Shown in pieces: positions 47,657 through 57,572 of a stretch of DNA of 64,000 nucleotides. A program made the position numbers and the translations under genes. Source of the DNA: Francisella halioticida (GTDB taxonomy: Bacteria; Pseudomonadota; Gammaproteobacteria; Francisellales; Francisellaceae); contig NZ_CP022132.1 in the NCBI RefSeq assembly GCF_002211785.1, forward strand, positions 868,001 through 932,000. Direction: 5' to 3'. Position 1 is the first letter of the stretch. Each line of letters begins with the position of its first letter. The notes beneath the pieces are model-generated. The model ran no database searches. It was not told where the DNA came from and saw nothing but the letters and a program-made list of their open reading frames with translations.

Positions 47657-48463
47657 ATGTGTAGATGGATTATGTATCATGGTGATAAAATAAAAATGAG
47701 TGATCTTTTAGTAGATCCAGAAAATTCCTTAATGCATCAGAGTATACACTCATCTGAAGGCGCTGTTCCTGTTAATGGTGATGGCTTTGGAATTAGTTGG
47801 TATACAAGCCTATATAAAGAGCCAGGTATATATAGAGATCCATTACCAGCATGGAATAATCAAAATTTAATATCCCTAGCAAAACATATAAAAAGTAAAA
47901 ATTTTATGGCTCATGTTAGAGCTAGTACTATTGCACCAACATCTAGCCTAAATTGCCACTCATTTAGGTTTGAAAGAAATATGTTTGTACATAATGGGGC
48001 AATAGGTGATTTTGATGATATTCGCCAAGAAATCGAACAGTTAATCAAACCTTCATATTTTAAATCTAGATTTGGATCTACAGATTCAGAAGCCTTATTT
48101 TTATTGGCATTATCAAATGGTTTAGAGAATAATCCAAAGACAGCAATATCTAAATCTATTGATCAGGTTCTAAAAATACAAGCTAAAAATGGTTTAAAAG
48201 AAAAAGTTAAAGCGAGCATTGCATACTCAAATGGTGAAACTTCTTATTCGCTGAAGATCTCTACCATTGGTGATAAACCATCGCTATACTACATAAATTA
48301 TAATGATATCATAGAAACTCTTGCTGTGAAGACAAAGCTTAAGAAAAGGAATGGTTTTGTGGTATTATCAGAGCCTTTAGTGAACTCTGATTTATATACC
48401 TATGTAGATAATTACACTTGTATTGAAATTAAAGAAAATAAATTTAAAGTAGAAAAATTATAG
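47657..48463 (+). CDS. Class II glutamine amidotransferase-like protein (YafJ type)
   Basis: The N-terminal nucleophile Cys2 (MCRWIMYHG) and the motifs GDGFGISWYT, FMAHVRAST, NCHSFRFERNMFVHNGAIGDF and STDSEALFLL show an Ntn-fold glutaminase like E. coli YafJ/EgtC. No synthase domain is attached, so the acceptor is unknown. 268 residues. Third gene of the nagA operon; the aspartate aminotransferase follows after 9 bases. Confidence 0.88.
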   Translation: MCRWIMYHGDKIKMSDLLVDPENSLMHQSIHSSEGAVPVNGDGFGISWYTSLYKEPGIYRDPLPAWNNQNLISLAKHIKSKNFMAHVRASTIAPTSSLNCHSFRFERNMFVHNGAIGDFDDIRQEIEQLIKPSYFKSRFGSTDSEALFLLALSNGLENNPKTAISKSIDQVLKIQAKNGLKEKVKASIAYSNGETSYSLKISTIGDKPSLYYINYNDIIETLAVKTKLKKRNGFVVLSEPLVNSDLYTYVDNYTCIEIKENKFKVEKL

Positions 48464-48472
48464 GGAACAAAG

Positions 48473-49663
48473 ATGGCATCGCTAAATAATAAAATTCAGA
48501 ATGTTTCAACTTCACCAACTAATGCAATGGCAGCATTAGCAAAACAGATTAAGGATGATGGTAATGATGTGGTATCACTCGCTATTGGGGAACCTGGCTT
48601 TAACACTCCTGATATTGTTAAACAAGCAGGTATTGAAGCTATAAATAAGAATATTACAAAATATACTAATGTCGATGGTTTAAAAGAGTTAAGAGAAGCA
48701 ATAGTTGCACGCTACAAAAGAGAGTATGGTGTCAATTTTGCTGCAGATCAAGTATGTGTAACATCTGGTGCTAAGCATAGTTTGCATAATATTTTTAACT
48801 GTATTCTAGAAAAAGATGATGAAGCTATCTTTTTTGCTCCATATTGGGTTTCCTATCCTGATATGATTGCCTTAACAGGAGCTAAATCTATAGTTATTGA
48901 AACTGAATTTAAAAATGACTTTGAAATAAATGTTAAGGATTTAGAAAAGCATATTACAGATAAAACTAAAGCTGTAATCATTAATTCGCCAAATAATCCA
49001 ACTGGTTTAATTTATTCAAAAAAATGTATTGAAGATTTAGCAAACTTACTAAGAAAATATCCAAACATTTGGATTATTGGAGATGATATATATGATCAAT
49101 TGTTTTTTAAAGAGAGAGTTACATTAATTACAGAGGTAGCTCCAGATTTAGCAAATAGATATGTGATTGCTAGTGGCGTGTCAAAAAACTTTGCTATGAC
49201 AGGATGGAGAGTTGGTTTTACAATTGCCCCAAAGCTTTTAAACGATGCTATGAAAAAATTTCAGTCACAATCTGCTACTTGTGCTTGTTCTATTTCTCAA
49301 TATGCAGCAATTACAGCCTTAAATATGCCAGCAGAAGACCTACTTTACTTTGCTCAGTCATATAATAAGAAAGAGCAGTTTGTCACAAAATGTTTAAAAA
49401 ATATGCCTCATGTAGATGTTAAAAGTGCTAACGGTACTTTTTATTTGTTTCCGGATTTACGTAAGTTAATTAAGCATACAGATTTTAAAGATGATGTTGA
49501 TCTTTGTAATGCCTTGTTAAAAGAAGAATATGTTGCCATGATGCCAGGTACTGCATTTGGTTTAGCAGGTTTTGCTAGGATTAGTTGTGCAAATGAGATG
49601 TCTGAGCTTGAAAAGGCTATGTATAGATTAGCTAAGTTTATTAATAGATATGTTTCTAAGTAG
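48473..49663 (+). CDS. aspC: Pyridoxal-phosphate aminotransferase (aspartate aminotransferase, fold type I)
   Basis: A 396-residue class I aminotransferase, closest in look to the Ib aspartate aminotransferases. The N-terminal block is VSLAIGEPGFNTPD, with INSPNNPTGLIYS and GDDIYDQL in the cofactor pocket. The PLP lysine is in SGVSKNFAMTGWRVGF, and the carboxylate-binding Arg in GFARISCANE. Substrate is most likely aspartate/2-oxoglutarate, but related enzymes also act on prephenate or 2-aminoadipate. Last gene of the nagA operon. Confidence 0.88.
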   Translation: MASLNNKIQNVSTSPTNAMAALAKQIKDDGNDVVSLAIGEPGFNTPDIVKQAGIEAINKNITKYTNVDGLKELREAIVARYKREYGVNFAADQVCVTSGAKHSLHNIFNCILEKDDEAIFFAPYWVSYPDMIALTGAKSIVIETEFKNDFEINVKDLEKHITDKTKAVIINSPNNPTGLIYSKKCIEDLANLLRKYPNIWIIGDDIYDQLFFKERVTLITEVAPDLANRYVIASGVSKNFAMTGWRVGFTIAPKLLNDAMKKFQSQSATCACSISQYAAITALNMPAEDLLYFAQSYNKKEQFVTKCLKNMPHVDVKSANGTFYLFPDLRKLIKHTDFKDDVDLCNALLKEEYVAMMPGTAFGLAGFARISCANEMSELEKAMYRLAKFINRYVSK

Positions 49664-49807
49664 AATATTATCTTTATTTATTTTATAAATTGATATTTTA
49701 TATTTGAACTATACTTCTAAAATATATTCATTTTTTATATAAATATTTTCGACACGCTAGATATTTGCTGTTAAAATCGTATATTATTTGTTTTCTAAAA
49801 TTTTTAT

Positions 49808-50701
49808 ATGAAAAAATGTGGTTATATTTCAATAATTGGTAGGCCCAATGTAGGTAAGTCTACTTTATTAAATAATATCCTTAAGTATAAGGTTAGTATT
49901 ACTTCTCGTAAGCCTCAAACCACAAGACATAAAATTACAGGTGTAAGAACTATTGGAGATACTCAATTTATATATGTAGATACTCCAGGTATTCATACTA
50001 AAGAGCCAAAAGCTATAAATAAATTTATGAATAAAGCCGCAACAACTATGGTAAAAGACGTTGATGTTATTTTATTTGTAGTGGAAATGGGGAAGTGGAC
50101 TGAGCTTGAAGATAATATTGTTGAAAAGTTAAAATACTCAGAGATACCTATATTTTTGGTAGTTAATAAAGTTGATAAGAAAAAGTCTTTGGAAGCATCA
50201 ATGTTTATTGAGTCTATTAAAGAAAAGTTAAGTTTTTATGATGTTATTTATGTGTCAGCTAAGCAAGGTCACAATGTCAATGAATTAGAATCAAGAATAG
50301 AAAAACTATTGCCTGAGTCAGAATATTTCTTTTATGAAGATGATCAAGTAACAGATAGAAGTATCAAATTTCTAGTTTCAGAAGTTATTCGTGAAAAAAT
50401 TATGCGTACAATAGGTAATGAAGTACCGTATCAAATAGCTGTTGAGATAGATAGCTATAAAGTTGATCATGAGAAAAGCATAGTTGATATATATGCAAGT
50501 ATACTAGTTGAACGTGATAGCCAAAAAGGTATTGTTATTGGAGCAAAAGGATCTAAACTTAAAAAAATTGGTATGGATTCGCGTATAGATATTGAACGCT
50601 TAGTAGATATGAAAGTAAATCTAAAAACTCACGTGAAAGTTAAAAGTGGTTGGTCTGATGATGATAGGGCTTTAAGATCACTTGGCTATGATCTTATGTA
50701 A
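49808..50701 (+). CDS. era: GTPase Era
   Basis: An essential GTPase for 30S maturation that binds 16S rRNA. G1 GRPNVGKST, G3 DTPGIHTKEPKAIN, G4 NKVD and G5 SAKQG are visible. The C-terminal KH domain contains GIVIGAKGSKLKKIG. 297 residues. It is not next to rnc here. A YgfX-like small protein follows after 5 bases. Confidence 0.95.
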   Translation: MKKCGYISIIGRPNVGKSTLLNNILKYKVSITSRKPQTTRHKITGVRTIGDTQFIYVDTPGIHTKEPKAINKFMNKAATTMVKDVDVILFVVEMGKWTELEDNIVEKLKYSEIPIFLVVNKVDKKKSLEASMFIESIKEKLSFYDVIYVSAKQGHNVNELESRIEKLLPESEYFFYEDDQVTDRSIKFLVSEVIREKIMRTIGNEVPYQIAVEIDSYKVDHEKSIVDIYASILVERDSQKGIVIGAKGSKLKKIGMDSRIDIERLVDMKVNLKTHVKVKSGWSDDDRALRSLGYDLM

Positions 50702-50706
50702 TTAAT

Positions 50707-51123
50707 ATGCGAGAACTTGTTATCAATAAATCGCGTAAATATCGTACTATATTTTATGGTTGTTTAATATTTTCAACCAGTTGTATTGTTATAGTATATT
50801 TTAATGATAGTAATATTAAATATTTAGGATTTTTATTAATTTTTGTATCAATATTCTTTGAGTTTAAGGATAATAAATCATTTATAGATATTATGGTTTT
50901 ACCAGAATATAATGATAATTCTTTGAAATTTATTATTAACGGTCAGTTAAGTGATTTTTGGTTGGTTAAAAAGCATATGGTTATAAACAGTTGGATATAT
51001 TTATATGCTATTCAGCAAGGTTCAAATAAAAAGTTAAAGGTATGGTTACATAGGTCTAACTTTAATAATCAAAATAATATCAGAGATTTAGCGAGATATC
51101 TTTTATTTAGTCAAAATAATTAA
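50707..51123 (+). CDS. Small membrane protein, YgfX/CptA-like
   Basis: 138 residues with two hydrophobic helices (about 15-31 and 37-50) followed by a soluble domain. The end (KLKVWLHRSNFNNQNNIRDLARYLLF) has the pattern of YgfX/CptA proteins (L-x-x-W-R-D ... F-R-x-L-x-R-x-L). In E. coli YgfX is paired with SdhE; no sdhE-like gene is adjacent here, and it is instead coupled to era. The family call is tentative. Confidence 0.5.
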   Translation: MRELVINKSRKYRTIFYGCLIFSTSCIVIVYFNDSNIKYLGFLLIFVSIFFEFKDNKSFIDIMVLPEYNDNSLKFIINGQLSDFWLVKKHMVINSWIYLYAIQQGSNKKLKVWLHRSNFNNQNNIRDLARYLLFSQNN

Positions 51124-51333
51124 TCTTTGTTATGGTATTGTACATATATAAAATACTTTAAAATTAAGTGTTTGTTTAAAGTATTTTTGAATTAGTTTAC
51201 TGTAAAAAATTATAGATAGTAGCTAGCTATTATCAAAATTTAGCCCGTTAGAATTATCAATAAAGACATAAAGGTAAATCCTATATTTTCAAGTATTTTA
51301 TGTATATACTCTCAATTAGGATATTTTCTAAAT

Positions 51334-54063
51334 ATGTTTTTAATGCTGCAAGAATTTAAATCTAAAGTTAGTGATTTTTTAGGTGATAATCAAATAGTTG
51401 AGAATAAACTTTTAAGATATGCATATTCAACAGATGCTAGTCTTTATAGAATGGTTCCTAAACTTGTTTTAATTGTTAAGAAGGAACATGAAGTTATTCA
51501 GATTATAAACTTAGCTAGTCAATACGATATCAAACTTACCTTTAGAACAGCAGGTACTAGTCTTTCAGGTCAAGCTGTAACTGATGAGGTTTTGGTGGTT
51601 TTGGCACCTGATTCATGGCTAGATTATCAGATTTTAAATAATGGTGAAAAAATAAAATTACAGCCGAGTATAATTGGAGCAGAGGCAAATAAGTATCTTA
51701 AAATATATGATCGAAAAATAGGCCCAGATCCAGGATCAATTAATACTGCTAAAATTGGTGGTATTATAGCAAATAATTCAAGTGGTATGTGCTGCGGCAC
51801 TGCAAAAAATTCGTATGCCACATTAAGTTCTATGCGAGTAGTTTTTGCAGATGGAGTCGTTCTTGATACAGCCGATAAAACGAGTATTATAAACTTTAAA
51901 GAAAATAGAAAGTATTTTGTAAATTTAATTTTAAATATTCAACAACAAATAAAAGGTAATTTAGAATTAATTGAGTCTATAACAAAAAAATTTGCTATAA
52001 AAAATACTAGTGGTTATAGCTTAAATGCTTTTCTAGACTTTGATGATCCTATAAAGATTATTGAGCGACTTATAATTGGCTCTGAAGGAACCTTGGGGTT
52101 TGTTAGTAGTGTTACTTTAAATACTGTTCCTGAATATAAGCAAAAAGCGTTAAATCTTATTTATGGACAACTTGATGAGCTTATAAATTTAACAATAAAG
52201 ATTGCTCCACTTAACCCTTCATCTGTTGAGCTTTTGGATTATTTATCATTAAAATCAGTTTCAGATGTTGCAGATTTACAGCCGTTTCTGATTTCTCTAG
52301 ATGATAAAAATATAGCAGCAATTATGGTTGAGTTTGCTGAGGAAGATTATCAAACTTTAGAATTAAAGTTAGCTAAAGTAAATGGCTATATAAAACAAAC
52401 AGATATTGTTCATCAAGTAGGTTTTAGGAAAGATGAAAATGAAATACAAACTTTATGGAAAGCTAGAAATGGTGTATTACCAACAATAGCTGGGCAAAGA
52501 CCAAAAGGTAGTAGTGTTTTAATTGAAGATATAGCTGTAAATATTCCAGATCTTGTGAATCTTATTAAAGATGTAAAAAAAATATTTGTGAAATATAATT
52601 ACTTAAATGCAGCTATTTTTGGTCATGTTTTAGCAGGTAATATTCATTTTGTTCTTACTCCAAATTTCAATAATAAAAATGAAGTTTTAGAGTATGATGA
52701 ATTTATGCATGAACTAACAAGTTTAGTTGCTAAAAAGTATAATGGTTCTTTGAAAGCAGAACATGGTAGCGGCAGAAACATTTCTCCATTTGCAATAGTT
52801 GAGTGGGGTGAGAAATGCTTGGATATTATGTGGCAAATTAAAAGCTTATTTGATCCGAAAAACATTTTAAATCCTGATGTTAAATTAACAAAAAATAAAA
52901 ACTTACACACGAAGAATCTTAAAAAATTAAATAGTGTTGATAGTCAGATAGATAAGTGTATGGAGTGTGGTTTTTGTGAACCGGTGTGTCCATCGAGAAA
53001 CTTAACTTTGACACCTAGGCAAAGAAATACCGTAGCAAGAAAAATAGAAACATTAGAGAGAGAGCAAAAAGAGCAATGGCTTAAAGATTATCAATATTAT
53101 GGTATCCAGACTTGTGCAACAACTAGTCTTTGTAAAACTTGTTGTCCTGTAGATATAGATACGGGTACTTTCATTCTTGGTAAAAAAAAGCATAATGATA
53201 AAATATTAGATCATGCTAGGCAAATAAATGTTGCAAAACAAAAAGTTAAGTTAGGTAATCTAGCAGGCAATATTTTTGGTAAGAAAAATCTACAAAGACT
53301 AACAGAAAGTCTTCATGGTAAGTTTAAATCTATACCTATATATTTAGAAACTATGCCTGAAGCCCAGAAGTCTAAATTTACTGACTCTCAATCTTTGAGT
53401 AATGAAAAAGTGTTACTTTTACCATCATGTCCAAATAGAATTTTTGCGGGAGATAATAATTATGAAAAATATCCAAGTCAAATACTTTTAGAGAATCTTG
53501 GTTTTGATGTTAGCTATCCTAATGAAATAAACAAACTGTGTTGCGGACAAATGTATCATTCTCAAGTAAATCATAAGCAGCAACAAGCATCACAAGAATT
53601 TTTAAAAAATAGTATAGATTTTGATTGTTATGATTATGTTGTGACCGATAATAGCTCTTGTGCAAATTTTGTTAAAGATCATGATGTTAAAATATTAAAT
53701 ATTCATGATTTAATATTAGATAATTTAAAAAAATTAGATTTAGAGAGAAAATTCAAAAAAATTGCTTTACATATAGATTGTTCAACTAAAAAGCAAAACA
53801 TAGATAACAAATATGTTGATGCTTTAAATAAATGTTGTGATGAGATTATAATTCCTGAAAGAATATATTGTTGTGGTTTTGCTGGAGATAAAGGTTTTAC
53901 AACTCCTGAATTAAATAAAGCTAGTTTAAATTCACTAAAGGATCAAGTAGATGGTTGTGAAATAGGAGTTAGTTTTAATAAAAGCTGTCAAATAGGGCTA
54001 TCTTATTATGGAGCAATAAAATATACATCTTTTATAGAGTTGCTTTTAGAATGTTCAAATTAA
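51334..54063 (+). CDS. FAD-linked and Fe-S dehydrogenase (GlcD-GlcF type fusion; D-lactate or D-2-hydroxyglutarate dehydrogenase)
   Basis: A 909-residue fusion. Residues about 30-220 are a PCMH FAD domain (FRTAGTSLSGQAV; GPDPGSINTAKIGGIIANNSSG). About 260-520 is the FAD-oxidase C domain ending KAEHGSGRNISPF. About 545-620 holds ferredoxin-like Cys motifs (CMECGFCEPVCPSRN; CKTCCPVD), and two CCG-type motifs follow (KLCCGQMYHS; IYCCGFAGDKG). Such proteins oxidise D-2-hydroxy acids and pass electrons to the membrane chain. The layout resembles E. coli YdiJ, a D-2-hydroxyglutarate dehydrogenase, and also D-lactate dehydrogenases. Substrate is undecided. Confidence 0.85.
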   Translation: MFLMLQEFKSKVSDFLGDNQIVENKLLRYAYSTDASLYRMVPKLVLIVKKEHEVIQIINLASQYDIKLTFRTAGTSLSGQAVTDEVLVVLAPDSWLDYQILNNGEKIKLQPSIIGAEANKYLKIYDRKIGPDPGSINTAKIGGIIANNSSGMCCGTAKNSYATLSSMRVVFADGVVLDTADKTSIINFKENRKYFVNLILNIQQQIKGNLELIESITKKFAIKNTSGYSLNAFLDFDDPIKIIERLIIGSEGTLGFVSSVTLNTVPEYKQKALNLIYGQLDELINLTIKIAPLNPSSVELLDYLSLKSVSDVADLQPFLISLDDKNIAAIMVEFAEEDYQTLELKLAKVNGYIKQTDIVHQVGFRKDENEIQTLWKARNGVLPTIAGQRPKGSSVLIEDIAVNIPDLVNLIKDVKKIFVKYNYLNAAIFGHVLAGNIHFVLTPNFNNKNEVLEYDEFMHELTSLVAKKYNGSLKAEHGSGRNISPFAIVEWGEKCLDIMWQIKSLFDPKNILNPDVKLTKNKNLHTKNLKKLNSVDSQIDKCMECGFCEPVCPSRNLTLTPRQRNTVARKIETLEREQKEQWLKDYQYYGIQTCATTSLCKTCCPVDIDTGTFILGKKKHNDKILDHARQINVAKQKVKLGNLAGNIFGKKNLQRLTESLHGKFKSIPIYLETMPEAQKSKFTDSQSLSNEKVLLLPSCPNRIFAGDNNYEKYPSQILLENLGFDVSYPNEINKLCCGQMYHSQVNHKQQQASQEFLKNSIDFDCYDYVVTDNSSCANFVKDHDVKILNIHDLILDNLKKLDLERKFKKIALHIDCSTKKQNIDNKYVDALNKCCDEIIIPERIYCCGFAGDKGFTTPELNKASLNSLKDQVDGCEIGVSFNKSCQIGLSYYGAIKYTSFIELLLECSN

Positions 54064-54072
54064 ATGGTAGGA

Positions 54073-54723
54073 TTAATCTATATTATTAAAAATATTTTGA
54101 GATACTTCTTCAACTGCTTGAGCCCCATTAACTTTAATATATTTAGGAATTTTAGTATTGTTTGAGGAGAAGTTTTTATAAAAGTCAATTAGCTTGGCAG
54201 TTTGCTGGTAGTATATAGAAAGTCTTTCCCTTACGGTATCTTCGTTATCATCAGTGCGAATTACTAATGGTTCACCAGTCACATCATCTTTATCCATAAC
54301 CTTTGGAGGGTTGAATTTTATGTGGTAAGTTCTACCTGATACAGGATGCACTCTTCTACCTGTGATTCTTTCTATTAGAAGTTTATTATCAATATCAACC
54401 TCAACTATGTAATCTATATTTATACCCAGCTTATCTAATTGTTCAGCTTGAGATATAGTACGAGGGACTCCATCTAGTAAGAAACCATTTTTACAGTCTT
54501 CTTTAGATACTCTATCTTTGACAATTTTTATAATAAATTCATCTGAGACTAGCTGACCAGCATCTAGTATTTTTTTTAATTCATTACCAAGTTGACTTCC
54601 TGATTTAATAGTTTCCCTAATTATATCACCTGTAGAGATATGAGCAATATTATATTTTTGTTCAATTATCTTTGCTTGAGTCCCTTTGCCAGCACCAGGA
54701 GCTCCAAGAAGTATTATACGCAT
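54073..54723 (-). CDS. adk: Adenylate kinase
   Basis: Interconverts AMP+ATP and 2 ADP. P-loop [11 protein letters not shown] at the N-terminus, [20 protein letters not shown] region [19 protein letters not shown]. The usual Pro of DGFPR-type motifs appears as DGVPR. 216 residues, normal. Convergent with the FAD dehydrogenase gene (9-base gap). An IS-A lies about 100 bases upstream of its start and could influence its promoter. Confidence 0.96.
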   Translation of the reverse strand: MRIILLGAPGAGKGTQAKIIEQKYNIAHISTGDIIRETIKSGSQLGNELKKILDAGQLVSDEFIIKIVKDRVSKEDCKNGFLLDGVPRTISQAEQLDKLGINIDYIVEVDIDNKLLIERITGRRVHPVSGRTYHIKFNPPKVMDKDDVTGEPLVIRTDDNEDTVRERLSIYYQQTAKLIDFYKNFSSNNTKIPKYIKVNGAQAVEEVSQNIFNNID

Positions 54724-54829
54724 AGTTTTATTGGCCTTAACTTTAAAAGAATAGTTTACATAATATGCAATTAATTATAGAATAAATGACAGTATATATC
54801 TAGAAATTGATTAGTAATTTTTAGATTAA

Positions 54830-56140
54830 TAAACTGTCCATGTTATTCAATACCACTTTATAAAATATTTTTATTCCTTGCTTTTATGCAGCATCTAAAA
54901 TACCAGAATATACTTCATCAGGAGTCATATATCCAATACTAGAATGTAGTCTTTCATTGTTGTAAATATCAATATATTCTTTGATACCTACTTTAGCCTC
55001 TTTCATAGTTATATATGATGCCGGATAAACATTTTCATATTTCAGTGTTCTCCAAAATCTCTCAATTGCAATATTATCTATAGATCTTCCTTTAGTATCC
55101 ATAGATATATTTATTTTATTATCAGATAATATTTTAATATGCTCTTTTGCTGTATATTGAGTTCCTTGATCAGAGTTAAAGATATCAGGTTTACCATATT
55201 TAAATAACGCTTCTTTTAACACACTAGTTGTTAGATGTGTATCCATAGTATTAGAAATCTTCCAAGCTAGTGTTTTCTTGCTATGCCAATCTATTATGGC
55301 TACTAAATATGCATACCCACATTCTAGTCTAATATACGTGATATCAGCACTCCATACCTTATTAGCTTTATCTATAACAACCTGATTCGTCTCATTTTTA
55401 AATACATTAAGTAAGTATGGATATTTCTTGTGTTGCTTATTAATGACAGTTGTCTTTTTTTTAGGATACAATGCCTTAATACCCATGAATTCCATAGCAC
55501 TTTTGATTAGCTTCCTTCCAACTAGAAATCCTAATCTATTTAGCAACTTTACTAGACTTCTCGTACCATAATATGGATGTTTAGTATGTATCAAATCTAT
55601 TGCATTTAATAGTTTAATATCATCATTACTACTAAATTTTGATATTGGTGTATAATAGTAACACTCTTAGATACAGATAATAGTTTAAGCTGATTATTTA
55701 AAGATAATTCTAGCTTAGTATCTACAGAGTTTACTCTATCATTTGATGATACCAAGCTTTTTAGCTTTCCCATTAAAAAATCCCTCTCTACTATTACCTC
55801 GACTAGTTTTTTACTTGTTGCATCTTTATCTTTTCTAAGCTCATCTATTTCCTGCTTATACTCCTTAACAACAGAGCTTTTATCAAATGCTAAGCAAGCA
55901 TTAGATAAAAATTGCTGCTTCCAATTATGCACGTTTTTAGGAAGTAAATCATACTTACTTGCTATCTCATTAACTGTCATATCGCCTTCTAGCAATTCTA
56001 TAATTACTTTAGCTTTAAAATCAGCTGTATACGTTACTCTTTTTTTACTCATTTATCTATTTCCTAATTTATCTAGTTAACTTTAACATCTAGGAATAAA
56101 AATCTTTCTAAAATCAGTAGCTTTTTCTGGGGACATTATA
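54830..56140 (-). mobile_element. IS-A copy with unmatched flanks and a one-base deletion
   Basis: 1311 bases, one fewer than the other copies: a C is missing near 55661 in the transposase. Ends are complete (TAAACTGTCC at left, ATTATA at right). Flanking triplets are taa and ttg, so no target duplication. The left flank is the adk upstream region and the right flank the tail of an unknown gene. Confidence 0.88.
54884..56052 (-). pseudogene. IS-A transposase with a frameshift
   Basis: The frame starts MSKKRVTYTADFK but shifts after LLSVSKSV (one base lost near 55661), giving a 148-residue truncated product; the integrase core continues in another frame from HTKHPYYGTRS to the normal end GILDAA. 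The DDE residues themselves are intact. Confidence 0.87.
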
Positions 56141-56226
56141 TTGAAACAGGGCGTATGTATTTATATGATCAACCACAATTACCAGTCAATGAAATTTATG
56201 GCATCACTTCTTTTGAGTTTGGTTAA
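56141..56226 (+). pseudogene. 3' tail of an unidentified gene
   Basis: Immediately after the IS-A border an open frame reads ETGRMYLYDQPQLPVN, then EIYGITSFEFG and stop at 56226. It is protein-like but too short for me to identify. The missing part would have been removed with the DNA between two IS-A copies. Confidence 0.5.
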
Positions 56227-56344
56227 TTAATAATTTATAGAATTGTAATAGCTCAAATTCAATCTGACAGACACTGTTTCTATTTAAGTGTTTTGATCAT
56301 ACCCTCCTATTTGGGACACTTAGGTGTTAAGAAAAGGAGACAAG

Positions 56345-56632
56345 ATGAGATATACAAAAGAGTTTAAAGATGAAGCTGTTAAATTATGTTTACAACCAGA
56401 TGCAAATAGACGAGAAATAGCAGATAACTTAGGGGTTAAATATAAAACCATTTGCAGTTGGATATCCAAAGCCATGTCAAACCCTCAGAAAGAAATAAAG
56501 ATAGATTATAAAACGCAGTACCAGCAACTATCTTTTGAAAATACTGATTTGAAGAAAAAACTCAAACAGGCAGAAACAGAGCGTGAAATACTAAAAAAGT
56601 CAGCAGCGTACTTTGCAAAGCAAAATCTGTAA
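56345..56632 (+). CDS. IS-B OrfA (intact)
   Basis: 95 residues (MRYTKEFKDEAVKLC). Helix-turn-helix RREIADNLGVKYKTICSWI and a leucine-zipper-like tail (KKKLKQAETEREILKKSAAYFA), standard for IS3 OrfA. The frame is open from GTG 56324, but ATG 56345 is preceded by aaggagac at good spacing. The Glu codon after RR is intact here and is TAA in the copies at 10830 and 16609. Confidence 0.88.
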   Translation: MRYTKEFKDEAVKLCLQPDANRREIADNLGVKYKTICSWISKAMSNPQKEIKIDYKTQYQQLSFENTDLKKKLKQAETEREILKKSAAYFAKQNL

Positions 56633-56664
56633 GGTACGCCTTTATTAAGGAGCATTATAAAGTT

Positions 56665-57509
56665 ATGCCAGTAACAACACTATGTAAATCTTTGAATGTG
56701 AGCACATCTTCATATTACAGATGGATTCATAAACCTATAGATAAAAGGCAATATAATGATGCTGAACTAGATGATGCTATTTTAATGAACATAAATCTAG
56801 ATATGGAAGTGTTAGGATATACAAAGAGCTTAAAGATATGGGTTGGAAAGTTACTCAACCTAGAGTATCTAAACGTATGAAATTACTTGGTTTACATGCT
56901 AAAGCGGCTCGTAAGCATAAGAAAACTACAGATTCTAACCACAACAAACATGTTTATGATAATTTATTAGAACAAAACTTCACTGCTTTATCTGTAAATC
57001 ATAGGTGGGTTACAGATATAACTTATGTACCTACACAAGAGGGGTGGCTGTATCTTTGTGTGATTATAGATTTATTCTCAAGATCAGTTATTGGTTGGGC
57101 AATGGATTCTAGGATGAAAGCGGATTTAGTTTGTAATGCTTTAAATATGGCATTATTTAGAAGAAATTTTCCTAGTGGTGTGATTATACACTCTGATAAA
57201 GGGTCACAGTACTGTAGCAAACAATATCAAGACATTATTAAAGAACACTGGCTACTATCAAGTATGAGCTCTAAAGGATGCTGTTACGATAATGCTGCTT
57301 GTGAAAGTTTCTTTGGAACTTTAAAAGTAGAGTTAGTACATGATGAAAGCTATAAAACTAGAGAAGAAGCTAAACTATCAATATTTGAATATATTGAAGC
57401 TTACTATAATACAAAAAGGAGACATTCTACAATAAATTATATGACTCCATATCAATTTGAATATATAATGGAAAATGAAGTAGTAAACTGTTCCAAATTG
57501 ACGGGGTAG
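56665..57509 (+). pseudogene. IS-B OrfB with an internal frameshift
   Basis: Starts at 56665 (MPVTTLCKSLNVSTSSYYRW). After DDAIL the frame should continue as NEHKSRYGSVRIYKELKDMGWKV, but that segment lies in another frame, so the reading shifts near 56782. Compared with IS-C, about ten bases are missing at this point. From 56838 the frame is unbroken and holds the DDE core (WVTDITYVPTQEG, IHSDKGSQYC, ACESFFGTLKVE). The same defect is in every IS-B copy of the window. Confidence 0.82.
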
Positions 57510-57572
57510 ATCATTTTTTATATTTAAATTTCCAATAAACCATTAAATAACTATAAAATAGACAGACTTATA

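Larger units (their letters stand above)
56294..57513 (+). mobile_element. IS3-family element IS-B, copy with target duplication
   Basis: 1220 bases, TGATCATACCC to GGTAGATCA, flanked by ttt on both sides (56291-56293 and 57514-57516). It is the best preserved IS-B copy: orfA is intact. It lies between the gene tail at 56226 and coaX. Confidence 0.9.
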
